Below the pieces are notes generated by a model, which was not told the origin of the DNA, did no database searches, and saw only the letters and a list, made by a program, of their open reading frames with translations. Below, piece after piece: positions 26,501-39,000 of a stretch of 64,000 nt of DNA (the first letter of the stretch is position 1; every line of letters starts with the position of its first letter). This DNA is from Echinostoma caproni (taxonomy: Eukaryota > Platyhelminthes > Trematoda > Plagiorchiida > Echinostomatidae), in NCBI GenBank assembly GCA_900618425.1, contig UZAN01039547.1, forward strand, positions 1 to 64,000. Direction: 5' to 3'. The position numbers and the translations under genes are program-made.

Positions 26501-29500
26501 ACACTTTGACTGGTAACCGCCTCACCGAACCCCTGTGGATTGCGGCAGGAGCTTGCCCCNNGCCCCTCCCTCCCCCCCCCTTCCCAGACGCCATATTCTT
26601 CGGTGCATGGTCTGTCTGCGTCCCTACAATCGTCTCGCAGGTCTTCTGACGTACTTGCTACCGCAAGTAGATTGTAATAGGTAAACGCAAGAAAAGATAA
26701 CTGATGAGCGAACACTGCAATTCCAACATTGCAAATTGTTGTTGCCTTTTGGCCCAAAAGTGCAACAGATAAGAATGAAATATACAATCTACAAACATTA
26801 TACAGTTTACTTCATCAATACACAAAGAAGAAAATATCCCGATATATTACCACTTCGTTTAATTTCCTAAATCGCTGACTTACGACAAACAAGCACATTT
26901 TTATAACAAATGGGCCTCCATAATTATGGTGAATGGATACGTACAAACATACAAAGATTACCAAATATAGAAGCAGGTTAACTTTGCGGTACGTGTGTTT
27001 GTAGTAAAACCATGTGGTCAAATGAGGTCCGGTGATGTAATCGAATGAGGAACGTTTCATTAATTGTCTAACGTTTAGCACGGCGATTAAGTAATATTGG
27101 TTCTAAAGAAAAACTAGGGTCAACTGTGTGTCTTGTGGTCGTGCGTTTTTTTGTAATAGATGGGCCTGGAGCTCTTGTGATCACTTGACCATCATATATT
27201 GATTGCGTCATATATTTCACCAACCACCATCCGTTTTGAGAGCTGACGGTTCGTTCGTCTTACGTATGCATCACCGAAACTGCAAGCGGACTGTTATACA
27301 GGATGTGAGACAGATCCTGTTTGCCAGCCATGTTTACGTTACTCCACATTAATTCTGAGAGTAGAGGCAATGAGCCTAAGTTGAGCTGGTGGAAATGTAC
27401 GATCTAGAGCTAACATCAACTTCTGGCACACATCATTCCCAATGCGGTCACCTTTCATCGAATGCTTTATGAACAGTGCTTTTTTGCAAACGTGTTCGGG
27501 CTGGTTCATTTTAGGGAACGATTTACTGTGAATTTCTACTTTGAACTTTTCCGGGTGACCATTGCTCATCAATCTGCTCCTCAGGAAGTCCTCTTCTACG
27601 TTTAGTGTATCTGGAGAACAGATATTTCTCGCTCGAGGAAATAGGGTTTTCACAATACAATTTAGTGTCTATGATTTGTTTAGCCACCGACTAGTTGACT
27701 ACGCCATTGGTTACTCTACTTTTACTTCCCATAAAACCTACGTTGTATCTCCTTGTTCGATGCATCCTGTGTTGCATTTAATTATATTTGGCTTTCTTTA
27801 ATTAACGATAAACTTATGTCGCAGTTCAAAAATAGATTGTGAAAAATTATTCACTATTATGGGGGTAATGTTAAACCTAACCATGGGAAGAGATCTATTG
27901 ATACCACGGGATCCCAGTGGTTCTCAATAAGACCAAGAGTACCAGATGGTGATTCGGGCATTATGCCTCGGTCCATGGGTGAGGTGATAATTTACTGTTT
28001 CAGAAAATTGTAAATGAATATACCAGAAGCAGGTAGTTTCAGTTCCACTATTCCACTCACAAGTTTCAAGCGGTTTAGCATAGATCTGTGACCAACATAT
28101 CGGAGCTGCGTAAGTGTATATTGCGAACCACCTTGTGTCAGCCTAGATTAAAACCAAAGCGAGGCCAAAGGCGTCAGCGCTATGTACCCACCAGAGAGGA
28201 ACAGAACTTTTAGTGAACTACACATAAAACTGATAAAACCGATCAGTAACATGCAAATCATTTTTTAAGAGAACTCCTGAATTTGTGGAGGCTGTACTTT
28301 TTGTGGTACCATGATTTTGCACCTGTAGTACGCGTGCATGGCTTACGCCGATGTGCCTCCTATTCATTCCCCACCTGGTTATTACTTGAGGCGATCTGAA
28401 TATCATTTTTGTACGCACATAAATGTAACCGCATCCAAAACACAGCTGATTGCCGTCCACGTGATACCCACGACAAAATCGATTCATGTATCACATGAAT
28501 TGCAAGTTAATTAATCAGGTGGGATGGACAGTATGAAAGAAACCGACAGTGTAAATACAAACGATTAATTTCCTTCGACCAATGAGCAGTGTTATCCCCG
28601 TTTTAAGCTCCTTCAAATGATTATTGTGTTGTCATTTAATTTATTTTAATCAATATATCTCTGATTTCAGGTTATCGTCACGTCCGATTAAGAAGCGATA
28701 CGGGAGAACCTATTCCACTGGCCACCCTGTTTGTTCACATCACCATAACCGCTAAAACTCTTGATGGAAACGAGGTAAGTCACTTAAACCGAAAGAACCA
28801 GTAGTAGACTTGACGACAATAAGCAGGAAAAAAGAAAACGATAGGTTTTTATCCCAAAAATGTCAAACTAGAGAATTATTTTGACTTAGAGAGACAGAAA
28901 CAGTCACGGAAATTCAATGCCATAGGAAGTGAAAGATATTTCAATTTAATCCCTATTGTATCGAATAGTCTAAAGGATTGTAGCGAACAGTTCTTTTGAT
29001 TTATCATGTATTTTTGTGTGCAGAAAACTATTTTGATTGATCCTACACTCGAACAAATATTATAAGAAAATTTCCTCTTATTACCGAATAAGCCCTTAAT
29101 GTGCTGAGAATGACGGTAATTGGATTTTTGACTTAACCTATTGAATTTCGAAGATATGTTTGAACGGTTTTCACGGCTATCACTCGTGATAAATAAACAA
29201 TGTGTTAGTGATATTACATCAAACAATGAAGACAGCGGGAATATACTTGTTTTTAGTTGCAGACAACAATAACAAACATGATCTCAAATGATTGTAAAAA
29301 CAAATATGATATACAGCTACTCACTCAGATTAAACACGATGCTTTATGTTAAAATTCGCTCCGGAGTTGAAATAATCTATTTTTCACCCGCAAAAATTAT
29401 ACTGCTGGTGTATTAGCCTGTCCAAACGATGAACCCACTTCTGCCTATCGGTATCGTTGAATTCCCACCACCGATCGTCCGTGTTTGTTTTTCATAGTTG

Positions 29501-32500
29501 TGTGAAACAAACAAGTGCATTTGAACTGTATATCGCATTGATCTTAATGTAGTTCGCACGGAATTAGCATCTAGATATATTGTATGAGTCGCCCACATGG
29601 TAAGACAACATAAAATCCATTAATTTTGAGTGACTTAAACTCAATGAGTTTACCTGACCACAGGCAAAAGATATTTTCCACATTTCGGTGCGGGTGTTAC
29701 ACATCCTATCCTTTTAAATGGCGCTATTCTGTGCACCGATTGCGCACAGTCTATGCATTTTCCGAGACACATCAGAAAATCGGTCCGTTCACAAACGTCA
29801 CGTTCACACATTGTCTACTGTCATTTTGTTTGCGGAGATTAACACGGGTAGAATGAGATAAGCGATTTGGTAGCCTGACTACTACTAGTACTGCTACTGT
29901 CTTATGTTGGAGAATACTGTCATGGAAAATTCATTACCTCGATAAATTCAGATGAATAGACTTTACACATGGTTTGCAGTTACCGCTTCAGATTGGCCTA
30001 CATCCCAAGCAGACCAAAAGAGGATTTGCGGACGAGAGATGAAGAAACGTGCAAGAAGCTGAGGTTCAGTAATTGCCTCTCGCCTTTTAATTTCGATTCG
30101 TCAAGCACAAGAAGTGTTGAACAAAAAAAGATACTTAGTTGGCAAGATTAGAAATGAAGCACTTCAGTAAAACTTAATAGATGAACATATATCGTTGTAG
30201 ATATGGACATATCTTCCAGGCAAATATCCGACTCTGACCTTCAAGTTAATCAGCGTTGAGCGAAAGCTATGTCAGAAATAGAATGACTTCTTAAACAAAA
30301 GTAAGGATAACAAATGATTGTGGGTTTTCAAAAAAGATGTGAATATGAAATACTCATGAAAAATTAGTGCACTTCCGCATACACACATAGCAAACACGAA
30401 CTTCAACCATTGCAACCACGTCACACTACTGAGGGGAACTGTACGCATAATCTGTTGAGTATGATACATCAATTGACTGCATCTTTTGGATTCTTCTGCA
30501 AACACCCCAGTGGAAAACAGAGTAATAAACATTAAACAACTCTTCTTTGGAGCCCAACTGCAATCACTGTTGTTCCCAAACTCAATCTAGACATATCGAT
30601 TTGTGATAAAAAATAAATCTTCTCACTTATGAATTTGTACCTCAATGATCTCGTTAAATGCACAACGACTAAAAAGTCCCCGATTTACCTCTAGTACTTT
30701 ACTTTTGGTTAGACCGAGTTGGGCTATTGTGGTACGTAGGCTATGGGCTTATGCTTATTAATTTAAAGTACAAGCGTTAGCCTTCCGTAGCGTGAAATTA
30801 AAGTCTAAACGAACGACATTGTTCAGATGGCTAGGATGATCCAAACGGCAACCAGGTTGTCCTCACTTCAAATCCGAACATCTCCGACAATCTCTCCCAT
30901 TTCGGAAATTTGTCATGCAGCTTTTCACTGGCCACAACCCATTCATGAAAGTTTCGCGTACATTTGCATACTCATTAAAATAAAAGGAAGCGAAAGCTTT
31001 ATTGCATTGTTATTATAGATTTTACACGTTAAACATTCTGATCCGTAATGTTTGTTTCCCTTTTAAATGAAAAATAAATCTTAAACATTATTTTGTTCTG
31101 CCTATTAGCATTCACCTTAGCTTGGAACTGTTGTCTGAAAAGGGAAACTGGGAGAATGCAGCTGTGATCTTCCTGGCTTAGTATGACGATAACTCCCATT
31201 ATGTTCCATTAAGACCCTATCATTATGTCGCGGAGAGACCGCCGGCACCAGTGCCAAATTTATTTCCCGTGAACAAACGAATTAAATGGACCCAAAGAAA
31301 ACAAAGCGAAAGTAAAAAATCAGTTCAATTCCTGCAGCTTATAAAATATTTGCACGCGGTGCAATAAAGCAAGTGATCTGTATGGTGCCTTTATCTGAAT
31401 CTGATATCGCCCATTATGCTAATTTATTTCATCGTGAATTGCTTTGTTTCAAATAGCCCCTATTTTAACCCACAGAAATCCTGAAAAGAAGCAATTTACA
31501 CGCCGTCATTCAAAATATCTCATTACCAAGTTGAGAAACACCAGCTCCATGATACAGATTCGGAGGGCCAAATCAATCCAATTACAACTTCTAGTTGGTA
31601 GCTGTGAAATCCACGTGGATTAGGCTGCTCTACTTAACTATTGTTAATACTGATCGGTATATTCGGTATATTCGAATGTCATGTGTTTAGTGCAAACAGC
31701 TCGTTGTAGTCCAGTGAGGTCTAGTGATAGTTCCATGCTTACTTATTCATTTATACGCAAAATGCATAAAAAAATGGTAAGAAACAAGAAACGCGTCTAA
31801 CTATAAGTGACCCATTACTAGTAAATTTGGTAAACCAGCAATATGTGGCTCACTCTGAAACCCCATAATCGTCTTCTAATCAAATAAACAATTTCCATCA
31901 AACTGATATGCTGCACAGTGGTCCGAGAACACGAATCCCGTGACAACGGACGGGGCGCGTAATATCGCAAAGCGATAGAACATGTAAGAGATGTGGTAGG
32001 TCTGAACACTTTGAAGCGAGTATCTCGACAGAGATGACAGATATCTAACCCCGGATTATCAATACAACGTAGTTTGGCATGTCCATTTGCGGCGTTGGCT
32101 TTCTCTCGAGAAAACTGTACTGGGAACAAGAGGTAAATCGAATATACAGAGACAACTCATCTATCTAGGTACCCTTTAGGCTACATAAGAACTAAATCTG
32201 GAGAGATGCTGCCAAAAGAGATAAACTCATTAGATAAAATAATCAGGACGCAGAAATGATGGCTAGCGATGAAGTAAAATGGCGATAGAACAAGCATTTC
32301 AATTCTAAATGGCATTTGGTATATTCTAGATGATAACAGTTTTAAGTAAAAGTAACGGTCTTAATGTATATCCAAAGCGGTAAAACTGCAAATTAAAAGT
32401 CATAGGCTAACTCAGAGGTTTGCCAAAGGTAACATCCGAGATGCAACTATTATTCATCCTCGTGTCATTTCATACTTGCATAGAGGGCTTTTAACAAAAA

Positions 32501-35500
32501 CCAATAAATAAATCATCGGTTCTAATCACTAACTGAAAAAACGAACGGAAGACTATCAAACTGCGCAGAAGACTGATGTCCTTTTATATTAGGAAGCTAT
32601 AAGTGGATAGTTGATTGAGGATGTATTACCTCTTATTTTTGCCCACTAGAGCGTTGATAATGAAAATGCTTTTGAATCCGAGCGGCGGGGTGACTGATCC
32701 TTTTTGGACTGTACAATACCACTTCAATGGCAACACTTACATGAAATTATTGTTCTTGGCTTAACATATTTATCTTAATGAGCTCATTAGACATTATTCA
32801 ATGAGTTGTAATCCTGTGATAAGAAATGAAAGAGCTGTATGTACCAACATGATACCTTGACGATCTATCCACCTACCAATCTAATCAAACAAAGCATCTT
32901 TTCCTTCACCTTCGGAAAAATTCCACCTCTGTGTACATTCAGACCAAAGGACCGATAAAATGGCACTTATCTACCGTTGGTCCCTAATAAAAGTTATTTT
33001 TTATTCTTAACGTCACCTAAACCAGACCGCTTATAGTGGATTGTTAGATTCTGCATAAACGGAATCCCCTTCATGCCATTTTATTAGGGAAGTGATTGCT
33101 TTCATAATAACAAAGACAATGACATCANNGACATCAACAATGACATATTCGATATTCCTCAAAGAAACCATCACTTATCAAAGCCTTCCCAAAACAAGTG
33201 AGAGCGTACACCAGAATTGATGAGGCTCAGGCACACGACTTACGAGACGACCGAGTTATGGATAAGTCCCATTTGATGATCGCTGTAAAATGAATAAAGC
33301 TGCCTGAGTCAGAGCGAATGAAGCGACTTAAGTAGTTGTTCACCAAATGTCAACAACTGATTTTATTGTAACTTTGATCTTTTGTAGCCCACGTCAACCG
33401 GTGTGCTTCAACGATGGCGGTCACGAAAACGACAAGCGATCCAACTCAAGAAAGTAGGGACATCCAACTTTGACGAATTATTCAAAGTAAGCGGTTTACA
33501 CATGTGATTTTATTCATTTCCATTGATTGACAGATTAATTTTAGCGTGATACACTGTATTGTACTGTTGCTCTATTTATTTACGCCTGTGTAAACTGGCA
33601 TACACAATGTGTTGTTTTTTGTTGTTGTTGTCGTTGTTGTTTTCGTTCTTATTTTTGGATTTCTAGGGTCGAATAAAAGCTAATCAGTTTTGAACAGAAT
33701 TATTTAAAATAAATTTGTGCGGTTCCTGAATGTCACAAATCCGACCATTTTTTTATCAAACATCGATAAAATTAGTTCTGCAATGTCCCATCTTGCATCC
33801 AGTAAGTTCTAAATGCAAAGCACACTTAAGAAGCTGCAGAATACCTAAATCCGGTTTAAGTAGTAATTTGATGTATCGACTTTACAGTCTTAGAGAGAGG
33901 GAGACTAGGATAGCGTTTTGTTTCAGAAACACCAAAAAGTAGAACAGTTCACAACGGATATTTTGTTATTTTTCACCTAATTATATTTTTCTAACTCAAG
34001 CAAGGCATACACTTTGTAAAACATCATCAAGTTATGCACTTGCAACTCCATCTGCCAAGGAGTCGGTCTAACAAGTGAGTTTGCTTATGATTTTGTAATT
34101 TGGCTTTCAACTTTGAAGGCTTCTCTAAGAAAAAGTAATTGTTATGTTCAGTTCAGTTTGTACAACCATTAACCGTGCACATTCATGCGTCGGTTTTGAT
34201 TGCTGTCTTTTAGCCGCCCATTTCGATGAAGAATAGAAGAAAGACAAGAAAGTTGAAAATAGTCAAACAGAAAATGGGGAATTTCAGTGGTCTAAGTTTG
34301 CCAATAAATTAAGAAGATACAAGAACGCCACTGTTTGCGGCACTCAGACATATCACTATCGGTTGCGATCATCCCTAGGTTTCTATCCGGGGAGCCTAAG
34401 GCGACCTATATGTATGTATTGCTGTCAAATCTATGCGTTGCTGATAGTATTCGAGCAAGAAAACCTGGTGTTTCCAGTTTAAAAAACGGCAACAGACGCA
34501 ACAAAAGCTGCACAGTAACCGTGTGTTTAATGATCTAACACTTTAACTCTGTCCGAATAGAAGCACTGTGACGTAACTCAACTGCACAGCCGCACGCATT
34601 AGGTAATGGCCTTCAGATATAACTGTTTATACACGTGCATACACCTCGAATCATTTAAGAAAAACGTGATGCCCATTCGGAAACGGGGCAGACTGTGCCA
34701 TTTTCAGACTTTAGTCAAGCTTAAAACTGGTTCCTGTCCTTAGCAGGACATCGTTTGTAGAATGCCACAGGGTCAATACACACGCGAAGTAGGGTGGTGA
34801 TCTAACATTTATGTGATTCTGGTTTCGGTCAATTTCTATGCGGCGGAGAAGATAGTGCAAAAGTGGAATGCCAACAAGATGTAGAAATTATTGTCTTTTA
34901 GAAACCGATTTCGTGACCACATTTTGGGTGTTTTTAGTTCTTTCAGATGCCACGGAGACATCTCTCTTCCGGGTATATTAAAATCCTTTTTCTTTTTTAA
35001 GCCTCTCCGTTCTGTTAAAAACAATGGAACAGTTGTACTCAGCAGATATACTTTTACCATATGTAAGGAGGAACAACCATAACCACCTAATGATACTTGA
35101 TAGGAAATATTTTGAGAGTGACGAGTGATGGGAAAAAACTATACTAATGTATTGGTCTGACAGAGAATAACACATTTTGGTCTATCATGTTACACGTGGA
35201 GTTTATTCCGGGAACCTACTAGAAGCACACACTAAATTTTGATACAGTTCAGTGAACAATATAGTTTTTTAACGATTGTTTACCTGGTTGATAAATCGCA
35301 TTGTATAAAGCATCACTTTTTATAGAACCAGTTTGATAACGATTAGAGAGTCAAGCCGCACAAACCGGATGTGATTAGNCTGGCTATCCAGTTTTTATCT
35401 AAGTTTTGCATGTGATACATTGCGTTAGGTAACGAGAACCAACCACATTTGAGTGTTTTGGGATCTCAATTGACGTGTTTAAATGAGTTTCAGTTGCTTC

Positions 35501-35966
35501 GGGTGTAGCCAGGATATTCACTCAAATCCGCTTATACCGTTGACTCCCAACACAACGGGGACAACAAACGCTTTATTCACACTCACTGTGTAATTGGAAT
35601 CAGCAATGTGTGAAATAGTGGCGTCTATAATGATGTTCAATCGGGTCGTATGCAATGTAATCTAGAACGATTTTCCACATAAACCTTATCCAAGCATAGA
35701 GTATATGTGAATAAAAGAAAACAAGACCTCTATGTGATAATTATCTAACACGGCTTTTTGCAAGCATGTTTACTAGTAAAAAAACAAAATGTCTAACTCT
35801 GCCGTTTCGTTCGGTCTATGCTCATTTCATTGTTCTTGTGGAACAAAATGCACAGACTTCGTGATCGGACCATTGTCCGAGTTAATACCTGATCATCACC
35901 CTACGTGACTGAACACAGGATCGATTAGATCATTCACTAATGCAGTAGTTCCCTCCACCCACCGCC

Positions 35967-36005
<39 letters not shown>

Positions 36006-39000
36006 CAAACAATCGCCTGTGGTTTAGACTCTTTTATCTCGAGTCACCCTGTGAAACCAGTGAACAGACAAATAACTATGAAATTATTTATACCGCCAAT
36101 GTCATTTTGGACAAAGCAAACAACACACAAACTAAAAAGCTAGAAAGCAGTACACCCTTTGTTTCGGCCTTATTCGATCTCCTTAAAAGTGCTAATTCAC
36201 CGACTCATCGAGAATCGAACCCAACAGACAGTCATATGTGTTCACATTTTGGTAATGTGAATAATCGATAAACAAAACAGGATGCGAAATGAGAAATAAA
36301 TGTATCTTACGCATAACAGTGGGAAGCAAATCCATCTGTATTGTTTGAAAAGTGTAAGTTGAGTCTTACTGTTCGTCGTATCTTATCTGGGATAATAACG
36401 CAACTTGAGGTTTTTTGTGGACTTGGAATCAAGAGAAATCACGCTTTGGTTTGGATATCAATATACCACCTAGTGGGTCAATTTTATTCTAGTTGGATTA
36501 TCGCCTCTAGATTCAGTACAGAAGTACTTCTATGCAAATGAGCTTGAATGGTCTGGAAGGTAAATAGAACTGAACTAGTTTTCAGAATCGAATCCTCGAA
36601 ACTATGTTACTGTATATTACTGAATGAAAGAGAAAATGGCACCAATAAGGCAACCGCGAGTAACAGGAACAAGTTTTACGAACAAATCATTAGGCATATT
36701 TCCGTTGTAACTTGGAAAATGCTTAAAGCAATAATAAACCTAAAATCCTCGATAACCAAAATTGCCAGTTACTAGGAAAATAGGCACTAACCAAAGCAAT
36801 TAAAGGAATTCCGAAGCAAATTAGCTCATAAACAGAGGCAAGAAAGCCCTGTGTGAAACGTAAATATTATTCATATATATTAATCTTATTGATAACGTAA
36901 ATTATAAACTCCAATGGCAAACTTACATTCAGAACCCAGAACTATAAGGCTTGAACTCTTTAGTGAGGTGCATGTCGCTCCGTTAAAATCTATTTGTATG
37001 TAAGGTGAAAATTCATATTGCTAATTAGGCTACTCATGAGTAACCAACATAAATATATACGTAAATCTGTCAATCCGGGTAGAATGCTCCCTGTGGAGGG
37101 GGTAAGGCTCATACATTTAAACCCACGATAGTGGAAACTCATAGCCTTTCTTGCGATCTTGCCTGCGAGGAATACATGCTGAAAGACAATTGGGGTCTTT
37201 CTCGCAAGCCTTCAAAAAAGGTAAGCCTTACAATAGGAAAAACTAACTGCTTGATACCACCGAATTCAGCTTAGAGATTACAAATAAATTATAAGCTAGC
37301 AACATTATTCACCATATACATAAGTAGGGTAATATTGGGCTAGATAAGCTGCAGGCAGGTGAATAGGTCATCAAAAGTTATTGGATCTTGAATGTCTTAT
37401 GCATCATTGTATCTGTCGAGTCAACCAAGTTTGAGATGAAGATTTTGGCTATGTGGTTGTTCTTTGCAAATTTGCCTTATGCAGTTAAAATGATACCGAA
37501 TGTGAGTATATTCCCATCACCGTTAAGCATAGCAACCAGATGTGCAATGGCCCTCAGATTTGGTTTGACGAATGGGAACTGTGTGTTTGTGCGCGTGTGT
37601 GTATGATTGTGTGAAATTTTTCATGGCTTTGGAGAGAACCATTAAATCATTTACCAAAAGCTAGTAAACCTCGAGTGAAACATGACCTGGTAGAATAAAC
37701 GATTTTTCGGATAGAATTCTATAGATTCAGCTATGATAACAATTTTTCGGAAATACCTTACATATTTTTACCTTACTGAGGATTTCAATTAGATGTCCTT
37801 CTGAATGGATGCGGAAAAAAGTTCAAAATTTTCCGAATATACCATCGTTACCCATGATAAGAAAACACAAATTAGCGAACAAGCTCGTTTGCGGTAATTC
37901 TTCTACAGGCCAATACGTCGCAGTTTATATCAAGCTGTTTAGAAGGGGGGAGAAATCATGACAAGTTGGAAAAGAGACAATCAACATTCCAGTTCCATGA
38001 CCGGATGTTGCTTAAATTTTGGTCCCCACTGGTTCGGGTCACTATAGGTGGGTGGCTGGAGGACTGTGTCGTGTGTGGTGTTGGCCATGGAAGACCGAGT
38101 GTTCTTGTGAATTGCTTTTGGGAGAATATGAGGGGGGTGTATGTAGGTGGATTCCGATCCCTTCCATTGTTGCCCAACTGCGACTCCTAATCCTCTTAGA
38201 TCGGCGGGTCTGAATCAAGTAGAAGGGTCGAAACGGCTCGGCCCCATTAACTAAGTGGTTTGATTCCACTAGATGTGAAACGGTTGAGCTATTAATGGTT
38301 CAAATTACTCCACTGTTCAGTCAGGCCGGGTGGTGCTCACGGACTCGTTCAAATAAATGTCTGCTCGTGCGGCCAATGTACCTTACCCTACAGGAACAGG
38401 TAAATAAGTACACTCAGAAACAGGTAATTTATCTTGAAGTTGAAAGCACAGAAGTGGCCTAAAGATGAACACAATACGCGGCTTTGCTACGGGGAATGCT
38501 TTTTCTACAACTGTACTCAGCTTATGTGTCACCACCATTTCAGCAGTTGTGTCGCCCTAGCGGTATGTAAACTGGTTTATTCTCCGCAGTAGCGGTATTA
38601 TTTGGCAACCGGTGGCGCCCTATTTGTTCTGTTTGTTCTGGTTTATCTTTTTGTTCAGCTATTATCAAAATTAATTAATCCTATAAGAAAACAAAATGGC
38701 CGTGTCTAATCCGCTTGGTGAATTGAGCCCCAATCCATTATAAGCAGGAATATCAATGCCGTTTGCATATTACTTGAAGTATTTTACTTGAAATCACTTT
38801 GCTGACTTCGGTGGTACTAAGGCTTGCTTTTCTGATGAAAAGCTTATCTTCGTGAGTAAATTAGAGTGAAAACCCCAATTGTCTTTGGGTAAGTATTTCG
38901 CTTAGGCAGAACCATAAAAGGCACAATCGTTTTCACTGTCACGTTTTTGAACTTTGTGATGTTTGATAACTTCTCCGTGACGGGCGACGACCGTAAATTT

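Larger units (their letters stand above)
24407..28670 (+). other. PLCL intron, 4.3 kb, with a Penelope-like fragment
   Basis: It holds a minus-strand retroelement fragment at 27225-27660, a short CA repeat at 25345-25365, and a C-rich tract next to two unknown bases at 26560-26561. The 121-codon plus frame at 24603-24968 is unassigned. Confidence 0.75.

Noticed and set aside
31818..32129. 103-codon minus frame, and a plus-strand CKRCGRSEHFEAS stretch like a zinc knuckle
   Set aside because: The plus-strand motif has CX2CX4H but lacks the final Cys, and no other Gag or Pol feature is nearby.
38160..38300. T-arm-like motif AGTGGTTTGATTCCACT as a tRNA gene
   Set aside because: No matching D arm, anticodon arm or acceptor stem could be drawn around it.
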